Positions 8,596 to 15,201 of a stretch of 21,493 bases of DNA are shown here, piece after piece. The notes under the pieces are model-generated. The model was not told the DNA's origin. It saw nothing but the letters and a program-made list of their open reading frames with translations, and searched no databases. Origin of the DNA: CAYSPU01 sp964432995 (lineage in GTDB: Bacteria; Verrucomicrobiota; Verrucomicrobiia; Limisphaerales; JAHDYP01); NCBI GenBank assembly GCA_964432995.1, contig CAYSPU010000084.1, positions 1 through 21,493 on the forward strand. The letters run 5' to 3'. How positions within the stretch are numbered: position 1 is the first letter of the stretch; each line of letters starts with the position of its first letter. The position numbers were made by a program, and so were the translations under genes.

Positions 8596-9966
8596 ATGAC
8601 GCCCGAAGCCGGATCAGATTTTACCCGCCGCAGTTTTCTGCGGGGCGGTTCCTATGCGGCGGCGGCCAGCCTGCTGGGCGGCATCGAGTTGGTGGCCGAG
8701 TCGGAGCAAGCCCCGCCTCCAGCATCGGCTTCGGGCATCGTCAACTGCGCGGTGGTGGGTCTTGGCTCCTGGGGCCGCGAGATTCTCACCACGCTCGCCC
8801 GTCTTCCCCAAGCGAAGGTCGTCGCGATTTGCGACACGTTCCCGCGCAGTCTCAGGCGGGCGTCGGTTATCGCCGGGGGCGCGCAGGGGGTGGACAACTA
8901 TCAATCGGTGTTGGCGAACCGGGACGTGCGGGCGGTGATCGTCAGCACCCCCTCCCATCGGCACCGGGAGGTGGTCCTGGCGGCACTCCAAGCCGGGAAG
9001 CACGTGTATTGCGAAGCGCCCATGGCGACGACGCTCGACGATGCGCGGGCGATCGCTTTGGCCGCGAAGAAAGCGGCCCCGCGCCAGCACTTCCAGGTCG
9101 GGCTGCAGGCACGATCGGACCCGCTGCGGCACTTGATCGCGGGCTTCTTCAGAGCCGGCACACCGGGGAAACCCGTTCTCGCCCGCGCCCAGTGGAACAA
9201 AAAGACCAGTTGGCGCGTGGCCGCAGAAAACCCGGAACGCTCCAAGGAAGTGAACTGGCGTCTCGACAAGGATGTCTCGCTCGGCCTCGCCGGCGAGGCG
9301 GCCATTCACCATCTGGATTCGATCGCCTGGTTTCTCAACCACCGTCCCCAGGCCATCAGCGGCTTCGGCGCCGTCCGGTTCTGGTCCGAGGATGCGCGTG
9401 AGGTCCACGACACCATTCAGTTGACCGTCGAGTTCGCCGAGGGAATTCGATTCCTCGAGGCGTGCACGCTTGCCAGTTCCTTTGAGTCGGACTACGAGGT
9501 CTACTACGGCACGGACGCCGCCGTGTTGTGTCGAGGGGGCAAGGCGTGGTTGTTTCGGGAGGCGGACGCGCCGTTATTGGGATGGGAAGTGCATGCGCGG
9601 AAGGAGACATTCCACAAAGAGACGGGCTTGGTGCTGGTGGCCAACGCCAGCAAGCAGAAGGAGAATCCGGCCGGCGAGGAAGGCCAGCCCGAAACCCCTG
9701 AACTCCAGGCCACACCTCTCCATCACGCCCTCGGTTCGTTCCTGCGGTCGGCGGGTGACCTGGACAATGCCGTGGAAGATTTCGTGGCGTCCTACGGTGC
9801 GGATGACGCCGAGGCACTGCGACAACACCTGGAGACGGTGCCCCTCCAGGCAAGTGCTTCATATCGAGAAGGTTTCGAGTCGGCAGTCGTCGCCATCAAA
9901 GCCCATGAAGCGGTCCGGAACGGATCGCGGATCGAGCTGAAACCAGAGTGGTTTGAATTGGCGTGA
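8596..9966 (+). CDS. Tat-exported Gfo/Idh/MocA family oxidoreductase
   Basis: 456-residue NAD(P)-dependent oxidoreductase-like protein. A twin-arginine signal, TRRSFLRGG (residues 10-18), is followed by an alanine-rich hydrophobic stretch, so export in folded form to the periplasm is predicted. The Rossmann nucleotide loop VVGLGSWG spans about residues 53-60, followed by VVAICDTF. The segment STPSHRHREVVLAALQAGKH is typical of the family. The usual catalytic EKP motif is replaced: C139, E140, A141, P142, so the conserved lysine is absent. The C-terminal domain includes GEAAIHHLDSIAWFLNHRP, with a candidate catalytic histidine. Members of this family act on sugars and polyols, often in glycoside breakdown, but the substrate cannot be named. 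The first YceI gene follows after 57 bp, so the two could be co-transcribed. Confidence 0.88.
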   Translation: MTPEAGSDFTRRSFLRGGSYAAAASLLGGIELVAESEQAPPPASASGIVNCAVVGLGSWGREILTTLARLPQAKVVAICDTFPRSLRRASVIAGGAQGVDNYQSVLANRDVRAVIVSTPSHRHREVVLAALQAGKHVYCEAPMATTLDDARAIALAAKKAAPRQHFQVGLQARSDPLRHLIAGFFRAGTPGKPVLARAQWNKKTSWRVAAENPERSKEVNWRLDKDVSLGLAGEAAIHHLDSIAWFLNHRPQAISGFGAVRFWSEDAREVHDTIQLTVEFAEGIRFLEACTLASSFESDYEVYYGTDAAVLCRGGKAWLFREADAPLLGWEVHARKETFHKETGLVLVANASKQKENPAGEEGQPETPELQATPLHHALGSFLRSAGDLDNAVEDFVASYGADDAEALRQHLETVPLQASASYREGFESAVVAIKAHEAVRNGSRIELKPEWFELA

Positions 9967-10023
9967 CCGTTACCGACGTCGAATCAACAGCAAGACGGAC
10001 AACATCGAAAGCGACACTGAGAC

Positions 10024-10683
10024 ATGAAAAGGATCCATCAACTGATCGGCGGCAACCTGCTTTGTATGTGCCTGTTTGCCAGCGGCTTGCAGGCTGCTGA
10101 CGGCGGGGCGCGCTATACTCCTCAGCCCACGGGGAACAAGATCGGAATCGCCGGCACATCGAGCATGCACGATTGGCTGGTCCAAGGCCAGATCATCGGC
10201 GGCACCGCCGAGTTCGGCGCCGGTTTCTCGACCGATCCCGCCCAGGCCAAGCCGGGCAAAGTCGAGGCCAAGGTCGACACCTTCATCCCGGTCCGCGCCC
10301 TGAAGAGCATGAAGGACGGCAAGCCGTACAGCAACGCGATGGACGACATCATGTATCAGCACCTGAAGGAAGCGGCCAACAAGCGGATCACCTACAAACT
10401 CACGGAGATGGTCCTGAAGGAAGTCCCCAAGGCTGCCGGGGCGCCGTTCCTCTATGACACCAAGGGCGATCTCACGGTCGCCGGCACCACCAAGAACGTC
10501 TCCATGCCGGTCGAGATGAAGGTCGACGGCGACAAGATCAGGTTCAGCGGCAAGGTCGACCTCAAGATGACCGATTTCGGAGTCGAACCCCCGGCTCCTG
10601 CCCTGGCCGGCGGCCTCATCAAGACCGGTGACGATATCAAGATCAGCATTGAGTGGGGGCTCAGGCCCGCGCCGAAGAAGTAA
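10024..10683 (+). CDS. Secreted YceI family protein
   Basis: 219-residue YceI-like lipocalin-fold protein. Proteins of this family are periplasmic and bind isoprenoid or other amphipathic lipids; the physiological ligand is usually unknown. Seen: a signal peptide, MKRIHQLIGGNLLCMCLFAS followed by GLQA, with likely cleavage before ADGG. The core signatures are GIAGTSSMHDWLVQG near the start of the mature protein, FIPVRALKSM, MDDIMYQHLKE in the middle, GDLTVAGTTKNVSMPVEM, and DLKMTDFGVEPP near the C-terminus. Length is typical. A second YceI gene starts 34 bp later, so the two are almost certainly one transcription unit. The start ATG is the only one that supplies the signal peptide; no strong ribosome-binding site precedes it. 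Confidence 0.9.
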   Translation: MKRIHQLIGGNLLCMCLFASGLQAADGGARYTPQPTGNKIGIAGTSSMHDWLVQGQIIGGTAEFGAGFSTDPAQAKPGKVEAKVDTFIPVRALKSMKDGKPYSNAMDDIMYQHLKEAANKRITYKLTEMVLKEVPKAAGAPFLYDTKGDLTVAGTTKNVSMPVEMKVDGDKIRFSGKVDLKMTDFGVEPPAPALAGGLIKTGDDIKISIEWGLRPAPKK

Positions 10684-10717
10684 CGGCGCGCCGCCCAAAT
10701 CTGCAACGGCTTCGCCA

Positions 10718-11508
10718 ATGAATGCTCCGGGTCTTCACTCAAGGCCCGGAGCCATTCTGTCCTTGGGGGGGGAGGTGCGGCTCCCGGTCTGCTGGGCCGT
10801 GGTCGTTGCGGCCCTCGCGGTATCCTGTTCGCGTCAGGAGGACGACCGCTCGTCTCCGGACGCGCTCGCCCCCGCGCCCGCATCCGAGTCGATGAGCACA
10901 TCCGGCCCGGTCGTGTCGACCTCGACCGCGGCTTGGTCGCGATACAGTGCGGTGGCGGGCAAAGGAACCCGCGTCTCCATCGAAGGCACCTCGAGTCTGC
11001 ATGATTGGCTCGTTGAAGGCCTCATCATCGGCGGCACGCTCGAGGTCGGTCCTGAGTTTCCCCTCGATCGCGCCAGCGCCAAGGTGGGAAGACTCAACGC
11101 GCGGGCCGAGGTATTCATCCCCGTGCGCTCTCTCAAGAGCATGAAGAACGGCAAGGCCTACAGCAACGCCATGGACGACATCATGTATGGCAAGATGCNN
11201 NNNNNNNNCAGCACAAGCGGATTCTCTATCGCCTGACGGAGCTGACGTTAAAGGAAGCGCCCGCGGACACCGACGTCCCGATCGTCCTGGAAGCCCGCGG
11301 TGACCTGGTGGCGGCCGGCGTCACCAACTCGATCAGCATGTCCGTCAACCTCCTCCAGCCGCGCCCCAACCAACTCCGGCTCTCCGGCAGCGTTGGCGTC
11401 AAGATGACCGATTTCCGCATCGAACCCCCGTCACCCAAGATCGTCGACTTCATCACCACCGGCGACGAAGTGACGCTGCGGTTCGACTGGCTCGTGCAAA
11501 GGAAGTAG
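10718..11508 (+). CDS. YceI family protein, probable lipoprotein, interrupted by an N gap
   Basis: A second YceI protein, clearly paralogous to its upstream neighbour: GTSSLHDWLVEG, IPVRSLKSMKNGKAYSNAMD, and VKMTDFRIEPPSP all have close counterparts there. The N-terminus differs. A hydrophobic stretch, LPVCWAVVVAALAVSCS, ends in AVSC, an imperfect lipobox, followed by a Ser/Pro/Ala-rich linker, so membrane anchoring by lipid is likely. The ten Ns at 11199-11208 throw the frame off: coding before them is in one frame and after them (QHKRILYRLTELTLKE) in another. A true gap of eight bases would restore the frame and give exactly the same spacing as in the paralogue, for a protein of about 262 residues. 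The break is therefore an assembly artefact rather than gene damage. Confidence 0.86.
11199..11208. other. Assembly gap (10 N)
   Basis: Ten Ns inside the second YceI gene. Frame and paralogue alignment suggest the true missing length is eight bases, so the run is a placeholder. Confidence 0.95.
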
Positions 11509-11526
11509 GTGGTCCAGCGCCGGACC

Positions 11527-11545
11527 GCCCGCCGTCCCGGCGGGC
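11527..11545. terminator. Hairpin after the YceI pair
   Basis: Perfect 7-bp stem GCCCGCC / GGCGGGC around the loop GTCCC, starting 18 bp after the YceI stop codon. There is no T-tract, so it is at best a weak intrinsic terminator or a 3' stability element. Confidence 0.4.
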
Positions 11546-11624
11546 AGCAGTTCCGCATGCTGCACACGGCCTCGAATTCTCCGAAGCCGTCTGCGCGGCG
11601 GTGCCCCGCTCCACAGGGCCAGCC

Positions 11625-11693
11625 CGGACATTCCGCGCTCCCGGCGTGAAATGTCCGCCCGCAGGGCCGCTTCGGCCCCGCGGCTGCGGGGCC
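11625..11693. terminator. Hairpin pair in the convergent yceI/uvrC gap
   Basis: Two stems lie in series just before the end of uvrC. The first is CGGACATT / AATGTCCG (11625-11632 with 11650-11657, 17-nt loop). The second is GGCCCCGC / GCGGGGCC (11674-11681 with 11686-11693, loop GGCT), which overlaps the alternative stem GGGCCG/CGGCCC (11664-11678). A hairpin between convergent genes can stop transcription from both sides. No T-run is present, so the terminator role is inferred from position. Confidence 0.45.
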
Positions 11694-11712
11694 GTGCGGG
11701 CCAGAAGCACGG

Positions 11713-13365
11713 TTATTGTTGAGTGACGTCTGGCCCCCTGCCAGCCGGCGCTCCAGCCGGCGGGGCGGCTCCGGCGGCGGCGGGTGCTTCGCCGCGCGCC
11801 AGCAGAAAGGCCTTCAGTTCGCCGGCGGCTTTCCCGCCGAAACCCGGTACCGTTGCAATCTCCTCCTCGGATGCCAGGCGGATCCGGTGAACCGAGCCGA
11901 ACCGCTTCAAGAGCGCCGCCTTTCGTTGTTCGCCAATGCCCGGGAACTCGTCGAGGAGGCTTTCGGAGATCTTCTTGAGCCGCAGTTGAGCGTTGTAGGT
12001 GTTGGCCAGGCGATGCGACTCGTCCCGGACGCGCTGCAGAAGCTTGAGCGCTCCAGAGTCCAATCCCAACCGGAGGGGCCGGCTTTCTCCCGGGCGATAG
12101 ATCTCCTCGAACTCCTTGGCCAGGCCGATCACGGGCACGTTGCCGAGGCCGAGTCGTTCGAGTTCGGTGCACGCGGTGTGGAGCTGGCCCTTGCCGCCGT
12201 CAATCAGGATCAGGTCCGGCAGCCGGACGCCAGCCGGCGTGGCAGCCGACGCCGGAGACGCCGCGGATGCGTCTTCGACAGCACCGGCAGCGGCCGGCGT
12301 GAGAGCCTCCTCGGTGGAAGAGGCCGCGGCTCGCTCCCGCAGCAACCGCGTGTAGCGTCGGCGCACGGCCTCCGCCATGCTCGCGAAGTCATCCTGGCCG
12401 GTTACCGACTGGATCCGGTAACGGCGATAGGCGGCGCGCTCGGGTCGACCCCGGCGGAACCGAACCATGGAGGCCACCACAAAGGTCCCGCTGATGTTCG
12501 AGATGTCGAAGCCCTCGATGATCTCCGGTGGCGACGGCAGCGCGAGCGCCTGCGCCAACGCGGCCAAGTCCTTCTGCGGGTCGATGGCCAGGGGCAGGTT
12601 CTGGGGGAGCCGTTCGAAGGCGGTGGTCTTCTTCGTTGTCCGCCGGATATCGGCGAGGAGATCCCGCAACTCGGCGGCCTTTTCGAAGTCCAGCGCGGCG
12701 GAGGCCCTCCGCATAGCCTCTTGCAGTTCTTCCGCCATCGCTTCGCACTGGCCGTCGAGGAAATCGCACGCGGCGTTCACCTGAAGGAGATACTGCTCGC
12801 GGGTGACATTGCCGATACACGGCGCCGTGCAGACCCTCAGGTGAGCGTAGAGGCAGTGCTTGTAATCACTCTCCTGGGGGGTGAGCACGCGGCAGCCGCG
12901 CAAGTTGAATTGGTGCCGCACCAGGTCCAGTGTCCGCCGCACCGCCCCGGAACTGGCGAAGGGACCGAAGTAGCGCGCCCCGTCGTCCAGTCGCAGCCGC
13001 GTCCAGGTGAAACGCGGAATCGGATCATCCAGGTTGACCTTGAGGAGGAGGAACCGTTTGTCGTCGCGGAAGCTGATGTTGTAGCGGGGTCGGAATTCCT
13101 TGATCAACCGGCCTTCGAGCAGGACCGCCTCCGGCTCGGAGCGAACCGGGTGGACGTCGAAGTCGTCGATGGCTTCGACCAGGGCCTGGAACTTGAGGTC
13201 CCAGCCCAGTCGGCGTGACGGTTGGAAGTACTGACTGACCCGCCGCCGGAGGTCGCGGGCCTTGCCCACATAGATCACCGTCCCAAACCGGTCCTTCATC
13301 AGGTACACACCCGGCTTGTGCGTCAACTGGCTGACCTTGCTGCGAATCTTGTCGCTTACCGACAT
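11713..13365 (-). CDS. uvrC: Excinuclease ABC subunit C
   Basis: 550-residue UvrC, the nuclease that makes both incisions in nucleotide excision repair after UvrA/UvrB load on damage. Domains in order: GIY-YIG nuclease (PGVYLMKD and VIYVGKAR, residues 18-37); a four-cysteine region at about 157-182 that fits the iron-sulfur site described for UvrC; the UVR motif for UvrB binding (ALDFEKAAELRDLL, about 215-230); an RNase H-like nuclease with GFDISNISG, LILIDGGKGQ and DESHRLANTYN supplying the Asp-Asp-His set; and C-terminal helix-hairpin-helix repeats (FPGIGEQRK, VPGFGGKAAG). An Ala/Pro/Ser-rich segment at about 344-381 lies between the two catalytic aspartates, and the protein ends in an Ala/Pro-rich tail. 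It is somewhat shorter than the usual 590-610. The start ATG is at 13365. The gene lies downstream of the sigma and SIS genes on the same strand. Confidence 0.96.
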   Translation of the reverse strand: MSVSDKIRSKVSQLTHKPGVYLMKDRFGTVIYVGKARDLRRRVSQYFQPSRRLGWDLKFQALVEAIDDFDVHPVRSEPEAVLLEGRLIKEFRPRYNISFRDDKRFLLLKVNLDDPIPRFTWTRLRLDDGARYFGPFASSGAVRRTLDLVRHQFNLRGCRVLTPQESDYKHCLYAHLRVCTAPCIGNVTREQYLLQVNAACDFLDGQCEAMAEELQEAMRRASAALDFEKAAELRDLLADIRRTTKKTTAFERLPQNLPLAIDPQKDLAALAQALALPSPPEIIEGFDISNISGTFVVASMVRFRRGRPERAAYRRYRIQSVTGQDDFASMAEAVRRRYTRLLRERAAASSTEEALTPAAAGAVEDASAASPASAATPAGVRLPDLILIDGGKGQLHTACTELERLGLGNVPVIGLAKEFEEIYRPGESRPLRLGLDSGALKLLQRVRDESHRLANTYNAQLRLKKISESLLDEFPGIGEQRKAALLKRFGSVHRIRLASEEEIATVPGFGGKAAGELKAFLLARGEAPAAAGAAPPAGAPAGRGPDVTQQ

Positions 13366-13439
13366 GAGACCACTCCCGACCGCTCACCCTGATCCGGCCA
13401 ACGGCGTGCGAAGCGGCGCCGCCGCCCGGACCTCGCAGC

Positions 13440-13457
13440 CGCCGACGTCAGTCGGCG
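13440..13457. terminator. Hairpin between the SIS gene and uvrC
   Basis: Stem CGCCGAC / GTCGGCG with loop GTCA, about 20 bp after the stop of the SIS gene and about 75 bp before the uvrC start. No T-run follows, so a terminator or attenuator role is only inferred. Confidence 0.3.
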
Positions 13458-13478
13458 CATTTGTTCATGAAGCACGTC

Positions 13479-14051
13479 TCAACTCGAGGCCATCTCCGGT
13501 TTCTCCATGAACGCGTAGCAGAGCATGTGGCAGATCCCCATCTGTGCATCTTCGACACGCCCATAGTGGGTGTCCTGAATCACCACCACCTCGTCGGCGA
13601 TCTCCGCCATCCGGCCGCGCTTGGCACCAACCAAGGCGATCGTGCGGAGCCGCTGCTGTTTCGCCCACTCGAGCGCCCGGACGAGGTTGGGCGAGTTGCC
13701 ACTGACGCTCAAGGCGAGCACGACGTCACCGGGCCGGCCGTAGTTGGCGAGCTGCCGGACGAAGACCTCGTCGTACGCATAGTCGTTCCCGAGGGCGGTG
13801 ATCCAGCTCACGTTGTCGTTCAGGGAAAGGACGCGAAACCGCTTGCCGAGCTTGTCGGACGAGCCTTTGCCGAGGTCGGTGGCGAAGTGCGACGCATTGG
13901 CGGCGCTGCCACCGTTGCCGAACACGAAGATCTGCCGGTCCTCGCGCCAGGCCGTCTTCAAGGTGCCGATGAGGCGGGCGACAGCGTCCGCCGGGATCGA
14001 GTCCAGGGCGCGTTTCTGGGCTCCGATGTAGTCTGCAATCCACGCTTGCAT
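13479..14051 (-). CDS. SIS-domain phosphosugar isomerase-like protein (GmhA-like)
   Basis: 190-residue single SIS-domain protein resembling sedoheptulose-7-phosphate isomerase GmhA, which makes the heptose precursor of lipopolysaccharide. Seen: IFVFGNGGSAANASHFATDL (about residues 41-60), SVSGNSPNLVRALEWAK, TIALVGAKRGRMAEIADEVV, and a C-terminal helix EDAQMGICHMLCYAFME. Against E. coli GmhA as I recall it, the catalytic Glu65 aligns with an aspartate (HFATDL instead of HFAEEL), and His180 aligns with the glutamine of EDAQ. Canonical isomerase activity is therefore uncertain, and a DiaA-like or other sugar-phosphate binding role is possible. An in-frame extension to 14105 lacks homology; the ATG at 14051 starts the conserved MQAWIADYI. 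It lies 125 bp downstream of the sigma gene. Confidence 0.82.
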   Translation of the reverse strand: MQAWIADYIGAQKRALDSIPADAVARLIGTLKTAWREDRQIFVFGNGGSAANASHFATDLGKGSSDKLGKRFRVLSLNDNVSWITALGNDYAYDEVFVRQLANYGRPGDVVLALSVSGNSPNLVRALEWAKQQRLRTIALVGAKRGRMAEIADEVVVIQDTHYGRVEDAQMGICHMLCYAFMEKPEMASS

Positions 14052-14101
14052 GCCGACAAGATGACCGCGAAACCCCCGGCCGACAAGTCCTGGCTCGACT
14101 C

Positions 14102-14156
14102 CCAAATCCGCGCCTCAGCCCAGCACTGCGGCGAAAGGGGTCGGGCGCGGATTTGG
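14102..14156. terminator. 13-bp inverted repeat between the sigma and SIS genes
   Basis: Perfect 13-bp stem CCAAATCCGCGCC (14102-14114) with GGCGCGGATTTGG (14144-14156) around a 29-nt loop, beginning 20 bp after the sigma stop on the - strand. No T-run is present. It could end or attenuate the sigma transcript, or protect its 3' end. Confidence 0.4.
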
Positions 14157-14176
14157 CAAGGACCGCAGCCAACGGA

Positions 14177-14812
14177 TCACCGCTCGGATTCCAGTCTGCG
14201 GACTTCCCGTTGCAGCAGTCCGCGGATGTGCCGCTGGGCGAAATACACCCTCCAGGGTCTGACCCCCAGCTTGGCCGCCACCGTCCGCACCGGATTGCCC
14301 CGCAGCACGCAGAGATCGAAGATCTGGTATTCGAGCGGGTCCACCTTCGCCTTTACTCGCTGCAGCGCCGCCGACTTCAGGGTCTCGGCCCATTCCGCGT
14401 CCCAGACCGACTCCAGGACCAGCCCGTTCGGGTCCGGGATCCGGTCCTCGGTGGACGTCTGTCGCTCGCGGGTGTCCGATCCACCGTCGCCCGGCGGATG
14501 GTGTTCCGGAGGTGCCCCGGCGCGTTTGCGGAATTGATCGGCGATCTTCCACCGCGTGGTGTGCAAGAGCCAGCCCTTGAACGAGCCCCGGGTCGGGTCG
14601 AGCTCGGACTTTTTCAACCCCTTGGCCACGGTGATCACGGTCTCCTGGACCACCTCCTGGGCTTCGGTCTCGGTCAGACCGGCCTTCAACGCCGCGCCGT
14701 AAAGCAACTGCCAGTAGGTGTCGAAGAACTCCCGCCAGCTCTCCTGGTCGTCCCAGTCCCGGAGCCGGTGGATCAGGGTCCAGTGGGTAGGGAGTGGATC
14801 AGGGGTTTCCAT
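14177..14812 (-). CDS. ECF-type RNA polymerase sigma factor
   Basis: 211-residue sigma-70 family factor with the ECF layout. Region 2 runs over about residues 25-95 (WREFFDTYWQLLYGAALKAG, TEAQEVVQETVITVAKGL, GWLLHTTRWKIADQFRKR). An acidic, proline-rich linker follows (about 96-125), then region 4 with a helix-turn-helix (VDPLEYQIFDLCVLRGNPVR, TVAAKLGVRPWRVYFAQRHI). It would direct core RNA polymerase to a small regulon. No anti-sigma factor gene adjoins it. In related bacteria such factors often sit beside Ser/Thr kinases; here the only kinase is the decayed one at the right edge. The first ATG on this strand, at 14812, fits the family N-terminus. Repeats lie directly upstream in its leader. 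Probably the first gene of a sigma-SIS-uvrC set. Confidence 0.9.
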   Translation of the reverse strand: METPDPLPTHWTLIHRLRDWDDQESWREFFDTYWQLLYGAALKAGLTETEAQEVVQETVITVAKGLKKSELDPTRGSFKGWLLHTTRWKIADQFRKRAGAPPEHHPPGDGGSDTRERQTSTEDRIPDPNGLVLESVWDAEWAETLKSAALQRVKAKVDPLEYQIFDLCVLRGNPVRTVAAKLGVRPWRVYFAQRHIRGLLQREVRRLESER

Positions 14813-14820
14813 GGACAGCA

Positions 14821-14872
14821 GGTTCCGGGTTCACGGTTCACGGTTCTTGCTCTTGCTCTTGCTCTTGCTCTT
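14821..14872. repeat. Short tandem repeats in the sigma gene leader
   Basis: GGTTCAC-type 7-mers (14827-14846) run into four full copies of TCTTGC plus TCTT (14845-14872). Read on the sigma strand this is GCAAGA repeated. It starts 9 bp upstream of the sigma start codon, where slippage would change leader length rather than the protein. Confidence 0.8.
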
Positions 14873-14948
14873 AATCCCGTTCCCATTCGTTCAGGCAAGG
14901 CGCCGTCACGCGGACCCGGTCGGGTGGCGCACCAGCCAGGAGCCAACC

Positions 14949-15086
14949 GCGAAATACGCGAAAGCAAAGGCTGAAGAGGGACAAGGAGTCCCCGACCGCG
15001 CAGGTCTTTCTGGCGGCCCGTCTGCGGACTCGCCTTCCAGAGATGAAGCCGGCAGCAATCTCAGACCTTCCTTTCGCGTATTTCGC
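14949..15086. repeat. Inverted repeat in the 389-bp divergent region
   Basis: GCGAAATACGCGAAAG (14949-14964) is the exact reverse complement of 15071-15086, with 106 bp between. The right arm is extended by a second TTTCGC-type unit (to about 15096). The gap 14813-15201 between the sigma gene and the FG-GAP gene must hold the promoters of both, but I see no convincing promoter boxes. Open frames crossing it have no homology. Confidence 0.75.
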
Positions 15087-15201
15087 ATATTTCGCGGTTC
15101 ACTCATCGGCGCTTCCAAGGACTGCACGGATCGCCCCGGGAGGTTTTTGGAGATTCCTTCACTTTTTTCCAAAAAGCCGGTTTCGCGGCCCGTGGATAGG
15201 G

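Noticed and set aside
11716..13218. A 500-codon + strand frame opposite uvrC
   Set aside because: It mirrors uvrC codons; uvrC has the full domain set and normal starts.
15043..15201. Upstream start for the FG-GAP protein
   Set aside because: The added segment is read through the TTTCGC-type repeat and would put the signal peptide far from the N-terminus.
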